NCBI GenBank assembly: GCA_021820805.1
Contig: JAKADF010000021.1
Span: 1-16,080 of the forward strand
Direction: 5' to 3'
Length of the DNA stretch: 16,080 nt
Source of the DNA: Bacillota bacterium
Lineage (GTDB): Bacteria > Bacillota > Bacilli > Alicyclobacillales > Alicyclobacillaceae
Part shown: one piece after another, positions 1 through 8,279 of the stretch
How positions within the stretch are numbered: position 1 is the first letter of the stretch
Layout of the letters: each line of letters opens with the position of its first letter
Made by a program: the position numbers and the translations under genes
Notes under the pieces: model-generated
What the model saw: the letters and a program-made list of their open reading frames with translations, nothing else
Database searches by the model: none
Told to the model about the DNA's origin: nothing

Positions 1-1
1 A

Positions 2-1246
<1,245 letters not shown>

Positions 1247-1263
1247 TTATTATGGGGCATGAA

Positions 1264-1280
1264 GTTCCATATACAGGAAC
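1264..1280. promoter_or_regulatory. Palindromic operator candidate (site 1), upstream of VOC dioxygenase
   Basis: GTTCCATATACAGGAAC has perfect 5-bp inverted arms (GTTCC/GGAAC) around a 7-bp AT-rich centre. It lies between the praI stop and the dioxygenase start. It matches 14 of 17 positions with each of two similar sites at 2888-2904 and 8280-8296. Downstream promoter elements are weak (TTGTTT at 1285-1290, TACACT at 1311-1316, poor spacing), which would fit an activator-dependent promoter. That an IclR-family protein binds here is inferred from the three IclR genes in the window. Confidence 0.55.
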
Positions 1281-1345
1281 AATCTTGTTTCTTATGTTTT
1301 CTATGCATTGTACACTACCCGAAAACGGTGCAGGAGGAATCAAGA

Positions 1346-2305
1346 TTGTCCCAGATAGACAGCGAACTTATTTTTGATATTGCCCATGTTGGTCATGTGG
1401 AATTACTGTCTCCTAAATATGAGAAAAGTAAAAAATTCTTTATAGATGTACTTGGTATGGAAGAAGTTTACGAAAACAAGCAGTCCACTTATCTAAGGTG
1501 TTACGGGGATTATGAAGAGTATTCTTTAAAGTTAACAGAGTCAGATGCGGCAGGTATAGGTCATACAGCCCTTCGAACGATGAGCCCGCAGGCATTGGAA
1601 CGGCGTGTTTCTGCAATTGAGGCAAGGGGTTTTGGAATCGGATGGATTGATGGAGATCTTGGACATGGAAAAGCCTATCAATTCTACGGCGCAGACGGCC
1701 ATGTGTTTGAACTCTATTATGATACAAAGTTCTATCAGCCTCCGAGTCATTTACAGCCGGTGCTTAAAAATCAACCGCAAAGATTTACCGGACGAGGTGT
1801 TTCTGTAAAGAACCTGGACCATGTAAACTTTCTGTCTTCAAATGTTGAGGCAGATGGTGAGTTTATTCAACAAGCGCTAGGTATGCGCTTAACTGAACAG
1901 ATTGTGTTGGATAATGGCCGCCATCCTGGTATGTGGTTTCGTGCAACCAACAAGTCATACGATCTCGTTTATACCCATGACTCAACCGGATCGAAAGGGC
2001 GGCTCCATCACATTGCATTTTCAGTCGATACCAATGAATCGATATGGCGGGCCGCTGATATTTTCGTTGAAAATAAAGTTTATATCGAGTTTGCCCCAAG
2101 TAAACATGCGATTAATCAAACTTACTTTGTATATGTTTACGAACCTGGCGGGAATCGTATCGAAATTTGCTCTGGCGGGTATCTCGTGTTAGCTCAAGAT
2201 TGGGAACCAATCACATGGACAGAGGCAGAACGTGCCCGCGGTCAGGCATGGGGGAATCAAACCGTAGCAAGTTTTCACACGTATGGAACGCCAATCGTGG
2301 AGTAA
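1346..2305 (+). CDS. VOC-superfamily extradiol dioxygenase, catechol 2,3-dioxygenase-like
   Basis: Type I (vicinal oxygen chelate) Fe(II) extradiol dioxygenase of 319 residues; XylE-type enzymes are about 307. It has two glyoxalase-like domains, roughly 13-135 and 155-280. Residues in the C-terminal domain match the family's iron ligands: His159 (LDHVNF), His221 or 222 (LHHIAF) and Glu273 (NRIEIC). His254 and Tyr263 align with the XylE catalytic His246 and Tyr255. The start is TTG at 1346, seven bases after AGGAGG. A longer reading from ATG 1259 has no good ribosome binding site and would swallow the operator at 1264-1280. It follows praI by 99 bp, so it may be read through from praI, fired from its own promoter, or both. 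Likely substrates are catechol, protocatechuate or a substituted catechol; the sequence does not decide. The ring-cleavage product of catechol would enter the lower pathway at the PraB step, by-passing PraH. Confidence 0.85.
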   Translation: MSQIDSELIFDIAHVGHVELLSPKYEKSKKFFIDVLGMEEVYENKQSTYLRCYGDYEEYSLKLTESDAAGIGHTALRTMSPQALERRVSAIEARGFGIGWIDGDLGHGKAYQFYGADGHVFELYYDTKFYQPPSHLQPVLKNQPQRFTGRGVSVKNLDHVNFLSSNVEADGEFIQQALGMRLTEQIVLDNGRHPGMWFRATNKSYDLVYTHDSTGSKGRLHHIAFSVDTNESIWRAADIFVENKVYIEFAPSKHAINQTYFVYVYEPGGNRIEICSGGYLVLAQDWEPITWTEAERARGQAWGNQTVASFHTYGTPIVE

Positions 2306-2347
2306 ATTCAGCCTGACCTAGTTTTGAACGGGGGGGGGACGGATCGC

Positions 2348-2624
2348 GATGCGTTTGCTGCCAAGTTGTACGCTATTGCTCCTCGTGCCGGGAGGGCGGC
2401 GACGCAATTACTGCCTTTTTGTACGCTATTGCTTCTCGCGTCAGGAGGAGGTAGACGCAATTACTGCTAAGTTGTACGCTATTGCTTCTCGTGCCGGGAG
2501 GGCGGTGACGCAATTACTGCCTTTTTGTACGCTATTGCTTCTCGCGTCGGGAGGGCGGTGACGCAATTACTGCCTTTTTGTACGCTAAGAGGTTTTGTCC
2601 GTAATTGCTCCTCGTGCCGGGAGC
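2348..2624. repeat. 53-bp tandem repeat array, about 4.5 to 5 copies
   Basis: Units begin at 2348, 2401, 2454, 2507 and 2560; the first four are exactly 53 bp. Each carries GACGCAATTACTGC near its start, GTACGCTATTGC in the middle and a G-rich tail (GGGAGGGCGG). Two variants alternate: units 1 and 3 have AAGTTG before GTACGC and CTCGTGCC in the second half, whereas units 2 and 4 have CTTTTTG and CTCGCGTC. The last unit begins as the second type, is disrupted around 2587-2600, and ends as the first type. GCAAT/ATTGC and GACGC/GCGTC can pair within a unit, so each transcript copy could fold. 53 is not a multiple of 3, so this is not a coding repeat. Confidence 0.9.
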
Positions 2625-2712
2625 AAAGTAGCAGAAAACATAGGTGTCATTCCGTCAGTTATTCCGGTGAAGGTCGAAAAAGGCTATCGGTTGCGGGGGT
2701 TTCAATGGTCTG

Positions 2713-2739
2713 AAGCGGTCATAGACCGCTTATTTTTTT
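2713..2739 (+). terminator. Intrinsic terminator downstream of the repeat array
   Basis: An 8-bp stem AAGCGGTC/GACCGCTT with a 3-nt ATA loop is followed by A and seven T. It probably ends transcription coming from the praI-dioxygenase unit about 400 nt upstream. GGTCT at 2707-2711 could also pair with AGACC at 2723-2727, a shorter competing hairpin that would disrupt the terminator stem; whether that is used is unknown. Confidence 0.8.
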
Positions 2740-2775
2740 GTTGTGCAAAAGATTTATAGGCTGTGCACCCTAAAT

Positions 2776-2823
2776 GATACCTCAAATGGTAACTCAGATG
2801 GTAACTCAGATGGAACCTCAAAC
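2776..2823. repeat. 12-bp tandem repeat, four copies
   Basis: Four successive 12-mers: GATACCTCAAAT, GGTAACTCAGAT, GGTAACTCAGAT and GGAACCTCAAAC. The middle two are identical. Degenerate copies may continue to about 2847. No function is recognised; it lies about 65 bp upstream of the operator-like palindrome before the transporter. Confidence 0.75.
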
Positions 2824-2886
2824 TGTACCCAATATGGCATCTCACGACAGCCCATACCATTCGCACTCAAACCTCAAATATTCAGG

Positions 2887-2905
2887 TGTTCCGTATATAA
2901 GAACA
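2887..2905. promoter_or_regulatory. Palindromic operator candidate (site 2), upstream of MFS transporter
   Basis: TGTTCCGTATATAAGAACA has inverted arms TGTTC/GAACA. Its 17-bp core (2888-2904) matches 14 of 17 positions with site 1 (1264-1280) and site 3 (8280-8296). It ends 9 bp before the predicted -35 element, a position more typical of activation than of steric repression. An IclR-family regulator encoded in this island is the obvious candidate, by inference. Confidence 0.6.
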
Positions 2906-2914
2906 ATTCGATTT

Positions 2915-2943
2915 TGGACAAATAAAATTGCATCTATTCTAAT
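2915..2943 (+). promoter_or_regulatory. Sigma-A-type promoter for the transporter-regulator-dehydrogenase unit
   Basis: TGGACA at 2915-2920 (5 of 6 to TTGACA), a 17-bp spacer and TCTAAT at 2938-2943 (5 of 6 to TATAAT). Transcription would begin near 2950, leaving a 5' leader of about 170 nt that contains the cre box. Confidence 0.6.
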
Positions 2944-3059
2944 AAATAGGAAGTTAGATTAAATCCAAATTTCAAACCTACTTGCGATAAAAATATAAGG
3001 ATTACAGGAAGGGGGAAATCGCGGCGCAATATAATTGAAATTGCTAGCTTTATCCGCTT

Positions 3060-3073
3060 TGATAGCGCTTACA
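3060..3073. promoter_or_regulatory. CcpA cre box in the leader of the transporter unit
   Basis: Read on the minus strand the site is TGTAAGCGCTATCA, a full match to the Gram-positive cre consensus TGWAANCGNTNWCA. It lies 48 bp before the transporter start and about 110 bp downstream of the predicted transcription start, where CcpA can block elongation. It would place uptake, two regulators and the aldehyde dehydrogenase under carbon catabolite repression. Confidence 0.7.
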
Positions 3074-3121
3074 GTCATAGGGACCATCCAAATCGATAAT
3101 TGAGAGAGAGGGCGTAGTGTT

Positions 3122-4375
3122 TTGAAAGAAGAGACGAAAAAACCGTTTTTACGGTATGAAAATGGAATTGTCATGATGATGTTCTTTACATTTGGGTTTG
3201 TGTTTATGGAGCGATTAAGTATTGTCTATCTTTTTCCATTCATTGCTCCAGACTTAAAGCTAAATAACGCGGAGATTGGCTTAATTGTATCCATATTGGC
3301 AATATGCTGGGCAATTTCAGGTTGGATATTTGGGACGATTTCTGATTTGGTCGGATCCAGGAAAAAAGTATTATTACCTATAACATTAATTTTTTCACTA
3401 TTCTCATTTTTGACGGGCTTCGCAAGAAGTTTTGGGTCAATGCTTCTTCTGCGCGGACTGATGGGTATTTCTGAAGGCCCTGTATTACCAATTGCCCAAG
3501 CATGTGTGATTGCTGATTCAACCGAAAAGCGGCGCGGATTCAACCTTGGGTTTGTGCAAAGCTCTCTCGGGCTTATCGGTGCCACGCTTACCCCAATCAT
3601 TGTAACGGCAGTAGCGGCTCATTATTCTTGGCACAGTGCGTTTTATTTAGTAGGTGTGCCAGGTATCATCATGTTCTTTATTCTGCTTAAGTACATGAAG
3701 GAACCGCGTTTATCCTCTGCAAATTTGCAGACGCACAAAATTAACCGTAAAGATTATGGAAAAGTCTATCGGAATCGAAATATGTGGATTTGTACCTTGA
3801 TATCTGCATTCTTCATGGCATGATTATTTGCATTCACAACCTTTGCTCCAACTTATCTCATGGAAGTAGATAAATACAGCCCAGAACAGATGGGGTTAAT
3901 TATGGCAGCAATTGGACTTGGAACATTTGTCTTTGGGTTCACGGGGCCGGCAATTTCCGACAAGATCGGAAGAAAACCGACGCTTATTGTGTTTGCAATC
4001 ATCGCATCCTTAGCTCCAGTTTGCTTAGCGCTTGTACATGCATCTGTTGGCGTGATGATGGTGCTCGGCTTCTTTACCGCCCTGGGTCAAGGATGCTTCC
4101 CGCTCTTTATGGCCGTTATACCAGGTGAATCACTGCCATTCAAGTATGTTGCAACAGCAGTTGGTGTAACGCAGCTTGTAGGAGAGTTCGTTGGAGGAAC
4201 CATCACACCTTCACTTGCTGGAGTTGCGGCAGATGCATGGGGTCTTCAGGCGCCTCTTTGGATCGCGTTTGCAGGCGCTTTCATCAGCGGAATTCTGGCA
4301 TTTGCATTAAAAGAAACTGCCCCAGCCAAAGTGAAAGAGACATCAATCGATAATAGTTTAGCTGCGAATGCGTAA
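3122..4375 (+). pseudogene. MFS transporter, probable aromatic acid uptake, interrupted by one in-frame TGA
   Basis: Major facilitator superfamily permease in the cytoplasmic membrane, predicted 12 helices over 417 codons. The first half (3122-3823) shows helices 1-6 with the MFS loop 2-3 motif GTISDLVGSRKK and an RG(F/L) segment; the second half (from 3824) continues in the same frame with the repeated motif AISDKIGRKPT in loop 8-9. The halves are split by TGA at 3821-3823 (codon 234), at the start of helix 7. A Trp codon, TGG, would restore the reading. There is no frameshift, and no ribosome binding site before the internal ATG at 3860, so re-initiation looks poor. The start is TTG at 3122 with GAGAGGG upstream. 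The substrate (4-hydroxybenzoate, protocatechuate or another aromatic acid) is inferred from the neighbourhood only. Either a true nonsense mutation or a sequencing error; the otherwise intact second half suggests a recent event or an error. Confidence 0.8.
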
Positions 4376-4404
4376 CGGGTCTTAAAGTTATAGGGGGCAG
4401 AAGG

Positions 4405-5142
4405 ATGCTAAGTTCAGTTGGAAACATCGCTCGCATACTGAGAAGCTTCCGCCTGGAATCACCCGAGATGTCACTTTCGGAGCTGTCGCGAAAGCTTGAA
4501 ATACCAAAATCAACGATGTTCAAATTGCTGCACACCATGACTTTGCAAGGGTTTTTAGAAAGAAATGAAGATACAGGTAAATACAGGCCGGGCAGGCGTT
4601 TATTAAGTCTAAATCATACGATTTTATCAAGCCAAGAACTTTCACGTACAGCGTATCCATATTTAAAAATTTTGTCGAAGCGCACAGGACTTGTTGCTCA
4701 TTTAACGTGCTATGAACATGGAGAGGTGATTTGGCTGATGAAGGTTGGGGAGGGTCATCAGCCTCCTTTATATTCTCGTGTTGGGCGGCGTATTCCGGCT
4801 TATGCCCCTGCATCTGGAAAAGCGATACTAGCTTTTCTTGATGCAGGGCAAGTTGACCAATTGGTAGGTTATAGGTGGAAAACACTTACGCCAAAAACGA
4901 ACATGGATAAGAAAAAATTCCTAGAAGAACTATACGCAACGAAACAGAATGGTTTTTCAATTCAACGAGAAGAAGTAGATTTAGGCGTTGCTTCACTTGC
5001 AGTTCCAATATTTAATGCATTACAAAAGCCCGTTGCAGGAATCAGCGTAGCCGGATACGAGCAGTACTTTAGTAAACGCAGGATGCGAGATATTCGTGTT
5101 GCAGTGAAACAAACTGCGAAAGAGATTGCAGAGAATATTTGA
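4405..5142 (+). CDS. IclR-family transcriptional regulator (first of a tandem pair)
   Basis: A 245-residue DNA-binding regulator of usual IclR length. Residues about 5-60 form the winged helix-turn-helix (LSELSRKLEIPKSTMFKLL, then the wing ending TGKYRPG); residues about 75-240 form the effector-binding domain, including YAPASGKAILAF and the late SLAVPIF segment. The ATG at 4405 follows AGGGGG by 7 nt. It begins 29 bp after the transporter and ends 14 bp before a second IclR gene, so the three are probably co-transcribed. IclR proteins of aromatic pathways (PobR, PcaR, PcaU, CatR types) sense the pathway substrate or an intermediate; which ligand this one binds cannot be read from the sequence. 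Confidence 0.9.
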   Translation: MLSSVGNIARILRSFRLESPEMSLSELSRKLEIPKSTMFKLLHTMTLQGFLERNEDTGKYRPGRRLLSLNHTILSSQELSRTAYPYLKILSKRTGLVAHLTCYEHGEVIWLMKVGEGHQPPLYSRVGRRIPAYAPASGKAILAFLDAGQVDQLVGYRWKTLTPKTNMDKKKFLEELYATKQNGFSIQREEVDLGVASLAVPIFNALQKPVAGISVAGYEQYFSKRRMRDIRVAVKQTAKEIAENI

Positions 5143-5156
5143 AAGGTTGATCTACC

Positions 5157-5897
5157 TTGGATAGTGAGAGTGCGGTCCTTATAACTGCAAAAAACTCCCT
5201 GCAGTTACTTAAGCTTTTTTCCTATCAAACACCCGAGCTTGGCGTGTGTGAGATGAGCCAACGCACTGGATTCTCAAAAAGCATGGTTTCTAGAATGGTT
5301 ACAACCTTTGTCAAAGAATCTATTCTCGAAAGGGATACAGAGAGTGGAAAGTATCGGTTAAGTCCAGTGATGCTTGAGCTAGGTTTAATTGCTGAGACGG
5401 CGGATCCGATGATTCAAATCAGTCGTGCTGAAATTGATAATTTACACCTCGCAACAGGTTGCCGTGCCTCTTTGTATATTCGCGAGGAAACTGAAGCCGT
5501 TTGCTTGTATGCGGCAGGTGATGAAATCGTAAGTAGCGGGCAGCGTGTAGATATTCCTTTTCTTGTAAGCGGTTGGACGATGCTCGCTTATCTCGATGAA
5601 GATGCGGGGTTGTTTCTTAAGATTTACTGGCCCGAACTGTTCGCATCTTCAAAAGGTAGGGAATTAATGAAGAGAATAAAGCAAATAGAGCGGGAAGGGG
5701 TCGCTTTTGGTATTGAGCCTTTTGTACAGGATGAGTTTTCGATTGCCTGCCCGATATTTGACCTTCAAGGTAAAGCTTTAGGGACAGTGACGCTGACAAC
5801 TGGGATTTCAAATTCTCATGTTTGCCAATCTTTTATATCGATTCTTAGTAAAACAGCACAACAAATTAGCAGGGAACTTTCGGAGTGTGTCTCGTAA
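5157..5897 (+). CDS. IclR-family transcriptional regulator (second of a tandem pair)
   Basis: A 246-residue IclR regulator with an N-terminal winged helix-turn-helix (MSQRTGFSKSMVSRMVTTF, then SGKYRL) and a C-terminal effector domain. The effector domain departs from its neighbours: the usual ASGKA segment reads VSGWTMLAY, so its ligand pocket may differ. The start is TTG at 5157, 14 bp after the preceding stop, with AAAGG about 10 nt upstream. Two IclR genes side by side may be a diverged duplication, one sensing the upper substrate and one the aldehyde or an intermediate; this is inference. It precedes the aldehyde dehydrogenase gene by 27 bp. Confidence 0.87.
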   Translation: MDSESAVLITAKNSLQLLKLFSYQTPELGVCEMSQRTGFSKSMVSRMVTTFVKESILERDTESGKYRLSPVMLELGLIAETADPMIQISRAEIDNLHLATGCRASLYIREETEAVCLYAAGDEIVSSGQRVDIPFLVSGWTMLAYLDEDAGLFLKIYWPELFASSKGRELMKRIKQIEREGVAFGIEPFVQDEFSIACPIFDLQGKALGTVTLTTGISNSHVCQSFISILSKTAQQISRELSECVS

Positions 5898-5924
5898 GAC
5901 CATAAATTATGGGAGGGATATGGA

Positions 5925-7379
5925 ATGGATCTTTCAGGATTAAACAAACAGTACATTGCAGGTGTTTGGCGAGATGGTCAAAGTGAACGCTTCTATGTGG
6001 ATACGAACCCTTATGATGGATCGACGGTTGCAAAGTTTCGTATGGCAACCGTTGCTGATGTGGATTTGGCGTATGAATCCGCAAAAAGTGCGCAGAAGGG
6101 CTGGGCGCAAGTTAATCCCTTTGAAAAACGAGAGCTGTTTGAACGAGCAGTCGGAATCTTAGATGAGAATACTGAATCGATTACGAGAATAATTGCAGAC
6201 GAAATTGGCGGTACATATCTTAAAGCACTCGTTGAAATTTCACTTGTCCGAAATATATTGAAAGAGGCTGCAACTTATCCAATGCGGATGGAAGGTAAAA
6301 TTCTGCCGTCGTCTGTTCCTGGCAAGGAAAACCGTTTGTATCGGCTGCCATCAGGGGTTGTTGGCGTGCTCAGTCCATTCAATTTCCCTTTCTGTCTTAG
6401 CATGCGTGCTGTCGCACCTGCACTTGCGACGGGTAACGGCGTGGTTCTGAAACCAAACGAGATATCTGCTATCGTTGGCGGCACGCTTATTGCAAGACTT
6501 TTCGAAGAAGCAGGGCTGCCAAAAGGCCTCCTTAATGTCATTGTGACGGAAATTGGTGAGATTGGCGACAGAATGGTGGAACATCCGATTCCAAAGGTTA
6601 TCTCATTTACTGGTTCAACGGCGGTTGGCCGTCATATTGGTGAGGTAGCTTCCCGTAATCTAAAGCGTGTTGCGCTCGAACTTGGGGGAAACAGTGCCCT
6701 TCTTGTGCTGGAAGATGCTGATATTGGCCTAGCTGTACAAGCCGCAGTGTTCAGTCGATTTATACACCAAGGACAGATTTGCATGTGTGCAAACAGAATT
6801 ATTGTACACAAAAATGTTTATAACGAGTTTGTCGAGAAATTCGTGGAAAAGGCGGCAAAATTGAAGGTGGGTGACCCTCATAATCGCGAGACATTTATTG
6901 GACCGCTCATCCAAGCAAGGCAAGTTGATGCACTCATGCGTGTTGTCGACGAAAGCATAGCAGATGGGGCAAAAGTGGCGTATCGCGGACCGGTTCATGG
7001 AAATGTTGTTGCTCCAATTGTGCTTGTAGATGTTACAGAAGATATGGCCTGCGCAAAACAGGAAATGTTTGGACCCGCGGTCGCAATCATGCCAGTTGAT
7101 TCAGATGATGAGGCAGTTCGAATTGCAAATAACAGTGCGTATGGCCTTAGTGGATCAGTCTTCACGCGTAATCTTGAACACGGCGTAAAAGTTGCAATGC
7201 GAATTGAATCCGGTATGGTTCATGTAAATGACGGTACAGTAAATGATGAACCCCTTGTCGCATTTGGCGGTGAAAAGGATTCAGGTGTTGGCCGTTATAA
7301 CGGAAAATGGGCACTTGAAGAATTCACTACGCAGAAGTGGATTTCGGTGCAACATGAGCCACGAATGTACCCAGTGTAA
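5925..7379 (+). CDS. Aldehyde dehydrogenase, vanillin/4-hydroxybenzaldehyde dehydrogenase-like
   Basis: NAD(P)+-dependent aldehyde dehydrogenase of 484 residues with the complete family set: Asn153 (SPFNFP), GSTAVG at 230-235, general base Glu252 (LELGG) and nucleophile Cys286 (GQICM). The stretch around residues 95-150 resembles the benzaldehyde/vanillin dehydrogenase branch such as Bacillus YfmT. That would oxidise 4-hydroxybenzaldehyde to 4-hydroxybenzoate, or vanillin to vanillate, feeding PraI. It is clearly distinct from the second aldehyde dehydrogenase (PraB): it has GSTAVG rather than GETTTG and a different substrate-side region. The ATG at 5925 follows GGGAGG by 8 nt. It is the last gene of the transporter-IclR-IclR unit and converges on praR with 25 bp between stops and no obvious terminator. 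Substrate assignment is moderate. Confidence 0.82.
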   Translation: MDLSGLNKQYIAGVWRDGQSERFYVDTNPYDGSTVAKFRMATVADVDLAYESAKSAQKGWAQVNPFEKRELFERAVGILDENTESITRIIADEIGGTYLKALVEISLVRNILKEAATYPMRMEGKILPSSVPGKENRLYRLPSGVVGVLSPFNFPFCLSMRAVAPALATGNGVVLKPNEISAIVGGTLIARLFEEAGLPKGLLNVIVTEIGEIGDRMVEHPIPKVISFTGSTAVGRHIGEVASRNLKRVALELGGNSALLVLEDADIGLAVQAAVFSRFIHQGQICMCANRIIVHKNVYNEFVEKFVEKAAKLKVGDPHNRETFIGPLIQARQVDALMRVVDESIADGAKVAYRGPVHGNVVAPIVLVDVTEDMACAKQEMFGPAVAIMPVDSDDEAVRIANNSAYGLSGSVFTRNLEHGVKVAMRIESGMVHVNDGTVNDEPLVAFGGEKDSGVGRYNGKWALEEFTTQKWISVQHEPRMYPV

Positions 7380-7404
7380 GTAAATGATGTACTAAATCAA
7401 ACCT

Positions 7405-8196
7405 CTACCTTCTTCGTTCATAATAACCAAGTCTGCTGGATATTTCTTTGCCGATTAAACCAAGCTGTTTTGCGAATGCTTGTATCTTTTGCTCAGTAAA
7501 ACGTTGTACTGGACCAACAACGGTTACGGCACCAATTACTTCTCTTGTATAGTCTCGAACGGGGACAGCGACGGAGTTTACTCCGTCGCGAAGTTCCCCG
7601 TAGCTTGTGGCATAGCCAGTGTCACGAATTTTTCGCAGTGTGTTCCGGAGTACCTCGGCATCTGCAATGGTTGTTCTAGTATATTTGACCAGGCCCCGTC
7701 GAATGACCTCTTCAATCATTGCGTCATCTTGGAAAGCTAGAATTGCTTTTCCAGAGCTTGTGCAATACAGGGGGTTTTTCCTGCCAACATGAGTCAAGAT
7801 TTGCACGGGATGTTTACATTCTAACTTGCTGACGTAAACGGTTTGGTAATCTTCCAACACGGCCAAATGGACGGTTTCGTCAAATCGGTTGAGAAATTCC
7901 TCAAGTAAATGCTGCCCTTCTCGGTAAATCTCGAGATTTGACATAATGATGCCGCCCATGCTTAACACGTTTAGGCCGAGCCTATACCGATGAGTCTCCT
8001 CGTCCCTTCTTACAAAGCCTTCTTCAGCAAGAGTTGTCATGACCCGGTGAACTGTACTTTTCGAGAGATTTAAACTTTGGGCAATTTCTGTTATGCCTTT
8101 TTCTGGTTCTTCCATCGTAAAGCACTTTAGCGCTCGAAGAGCATTTTTGAGGGAAGAAAGCGTGCGGTAATCAGCAGACTCAGATTGTTTGTCCAT
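7405..8196 (-). CDS. praR: IclR-family regulator of the pra operon
   Basis: A 263-residue IclR protein: winged helix-turn-helix at about 35-75 (ITEIAQSLNLSKSTVHRVM, then ETHRYRLG) and an effector domain with YCTSSGKAILAF and SVAVPV. It is divergent from praA across a 229-bp intergenic region, exactly the place of praR in Paenibacillus sp. JJ-1b, where promoter work indicated a repressor of the pra operon. The start is the ATG at 8196-8194, preceded on its strand by GGGAGA about 9 nt upstream. Its C terminus is basic (YYERRR). It probably binds the palindrome at 8280-8296 and perhaps the related sites at 1264 and 2888. The effector is not predictable here. Confidence 0.88.
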   Translation of the reverse strand: MDKQSESADYRTLSSLKNALRALKCFTMEEPEKGITEIAQSLNLSKSTVHRVMTTLAEEGFVRRDEETHRYRLGLNVLSMGGIIMSNLEIYREGQHLLEEFLNRFDETVHLAVLEDYQTVYVSKLECKHPVQILTHVGRKNPLYCTSSGKAILAFQDDAMIEEVIRRGLVKYTRTTIADAEVLRNTLRKIRDTGYATSYGELRDGVNSVAVPVRDYTREVIGAVTVVGPVQRFTEQKIQAFAKQLGLIGKEISSRLGYYERRR

Positions 8197-8279
8197 CTAT
8201 ATTCGTCTCCCATAAACAGCATGTAATTGAATAAATAAATGAACGAATGCAGGAAAACAATTTTCGGAAGTTATTAAGT

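Larger units (their letters stand above)
2306..3121. other. 816-bp intergenic region, repeat-rich, no convincing gene
   Basis: This stretch separates the dioxygenase from the transporter. In order it holds a run of nine G (2330-2338), a 53-bp tandem repeat array (2348-2624), a short peptide-like reading (about 2625-2730), an intrinsic terminator (2713-2739), a 12-bp tandem repeat (2776-2823), an operator-like palindrome (2887-2905), a sigma-A-like promoter (2915-2943) and a cre box (3060-3073). Open frames across the repeats exist only because a 53-bp period shifts frame at every copy; none has a ribosome binding site or recognisable domain. Confidence 0.7.

Noticed and set aside
1259..1345. 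Longer N terminus for the VOC dioxygenase (ATG 1259)
   Set aside because: No ribosome binding site, a Cys-rich non-family leader, and the palindrome at 1264-1280 would lie inside it; TTG 1346 with AGGAGG seven bases upstream fits family length.
2348..2624. CRISPR array
   Set aside because: Units are contiguous at a 53-bp period with no unique spacers, and no cas genes are present.
2349..2925. Short open frames across the repeat region (for example 2349-2561, 2525-2713, 2743-2925)
   Set aside because: They arise from the 53-bp and 12-bp repeats, change frame with each unit, and have no ribosome binding site or known domain.
2306..3121. Insertion sequence or transposase remnant
   Set aside because: No transposase-like reading, terminal inverted repeats or target duplication could be seen.
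3860..4375. Independent 171-residue gene starting at ATG 3860
   Set aside because: It is in the same frame as the upstream half of the MFS transporter, lacks a ribosome binding site, and begins inside helix 7; better explained by the TGA at 3821.
7380..7404. Terminator between the aldehyde dehydrogenase and praR
   Set aside because: The 25-bp gap contains no stable stem-loop or T tract.
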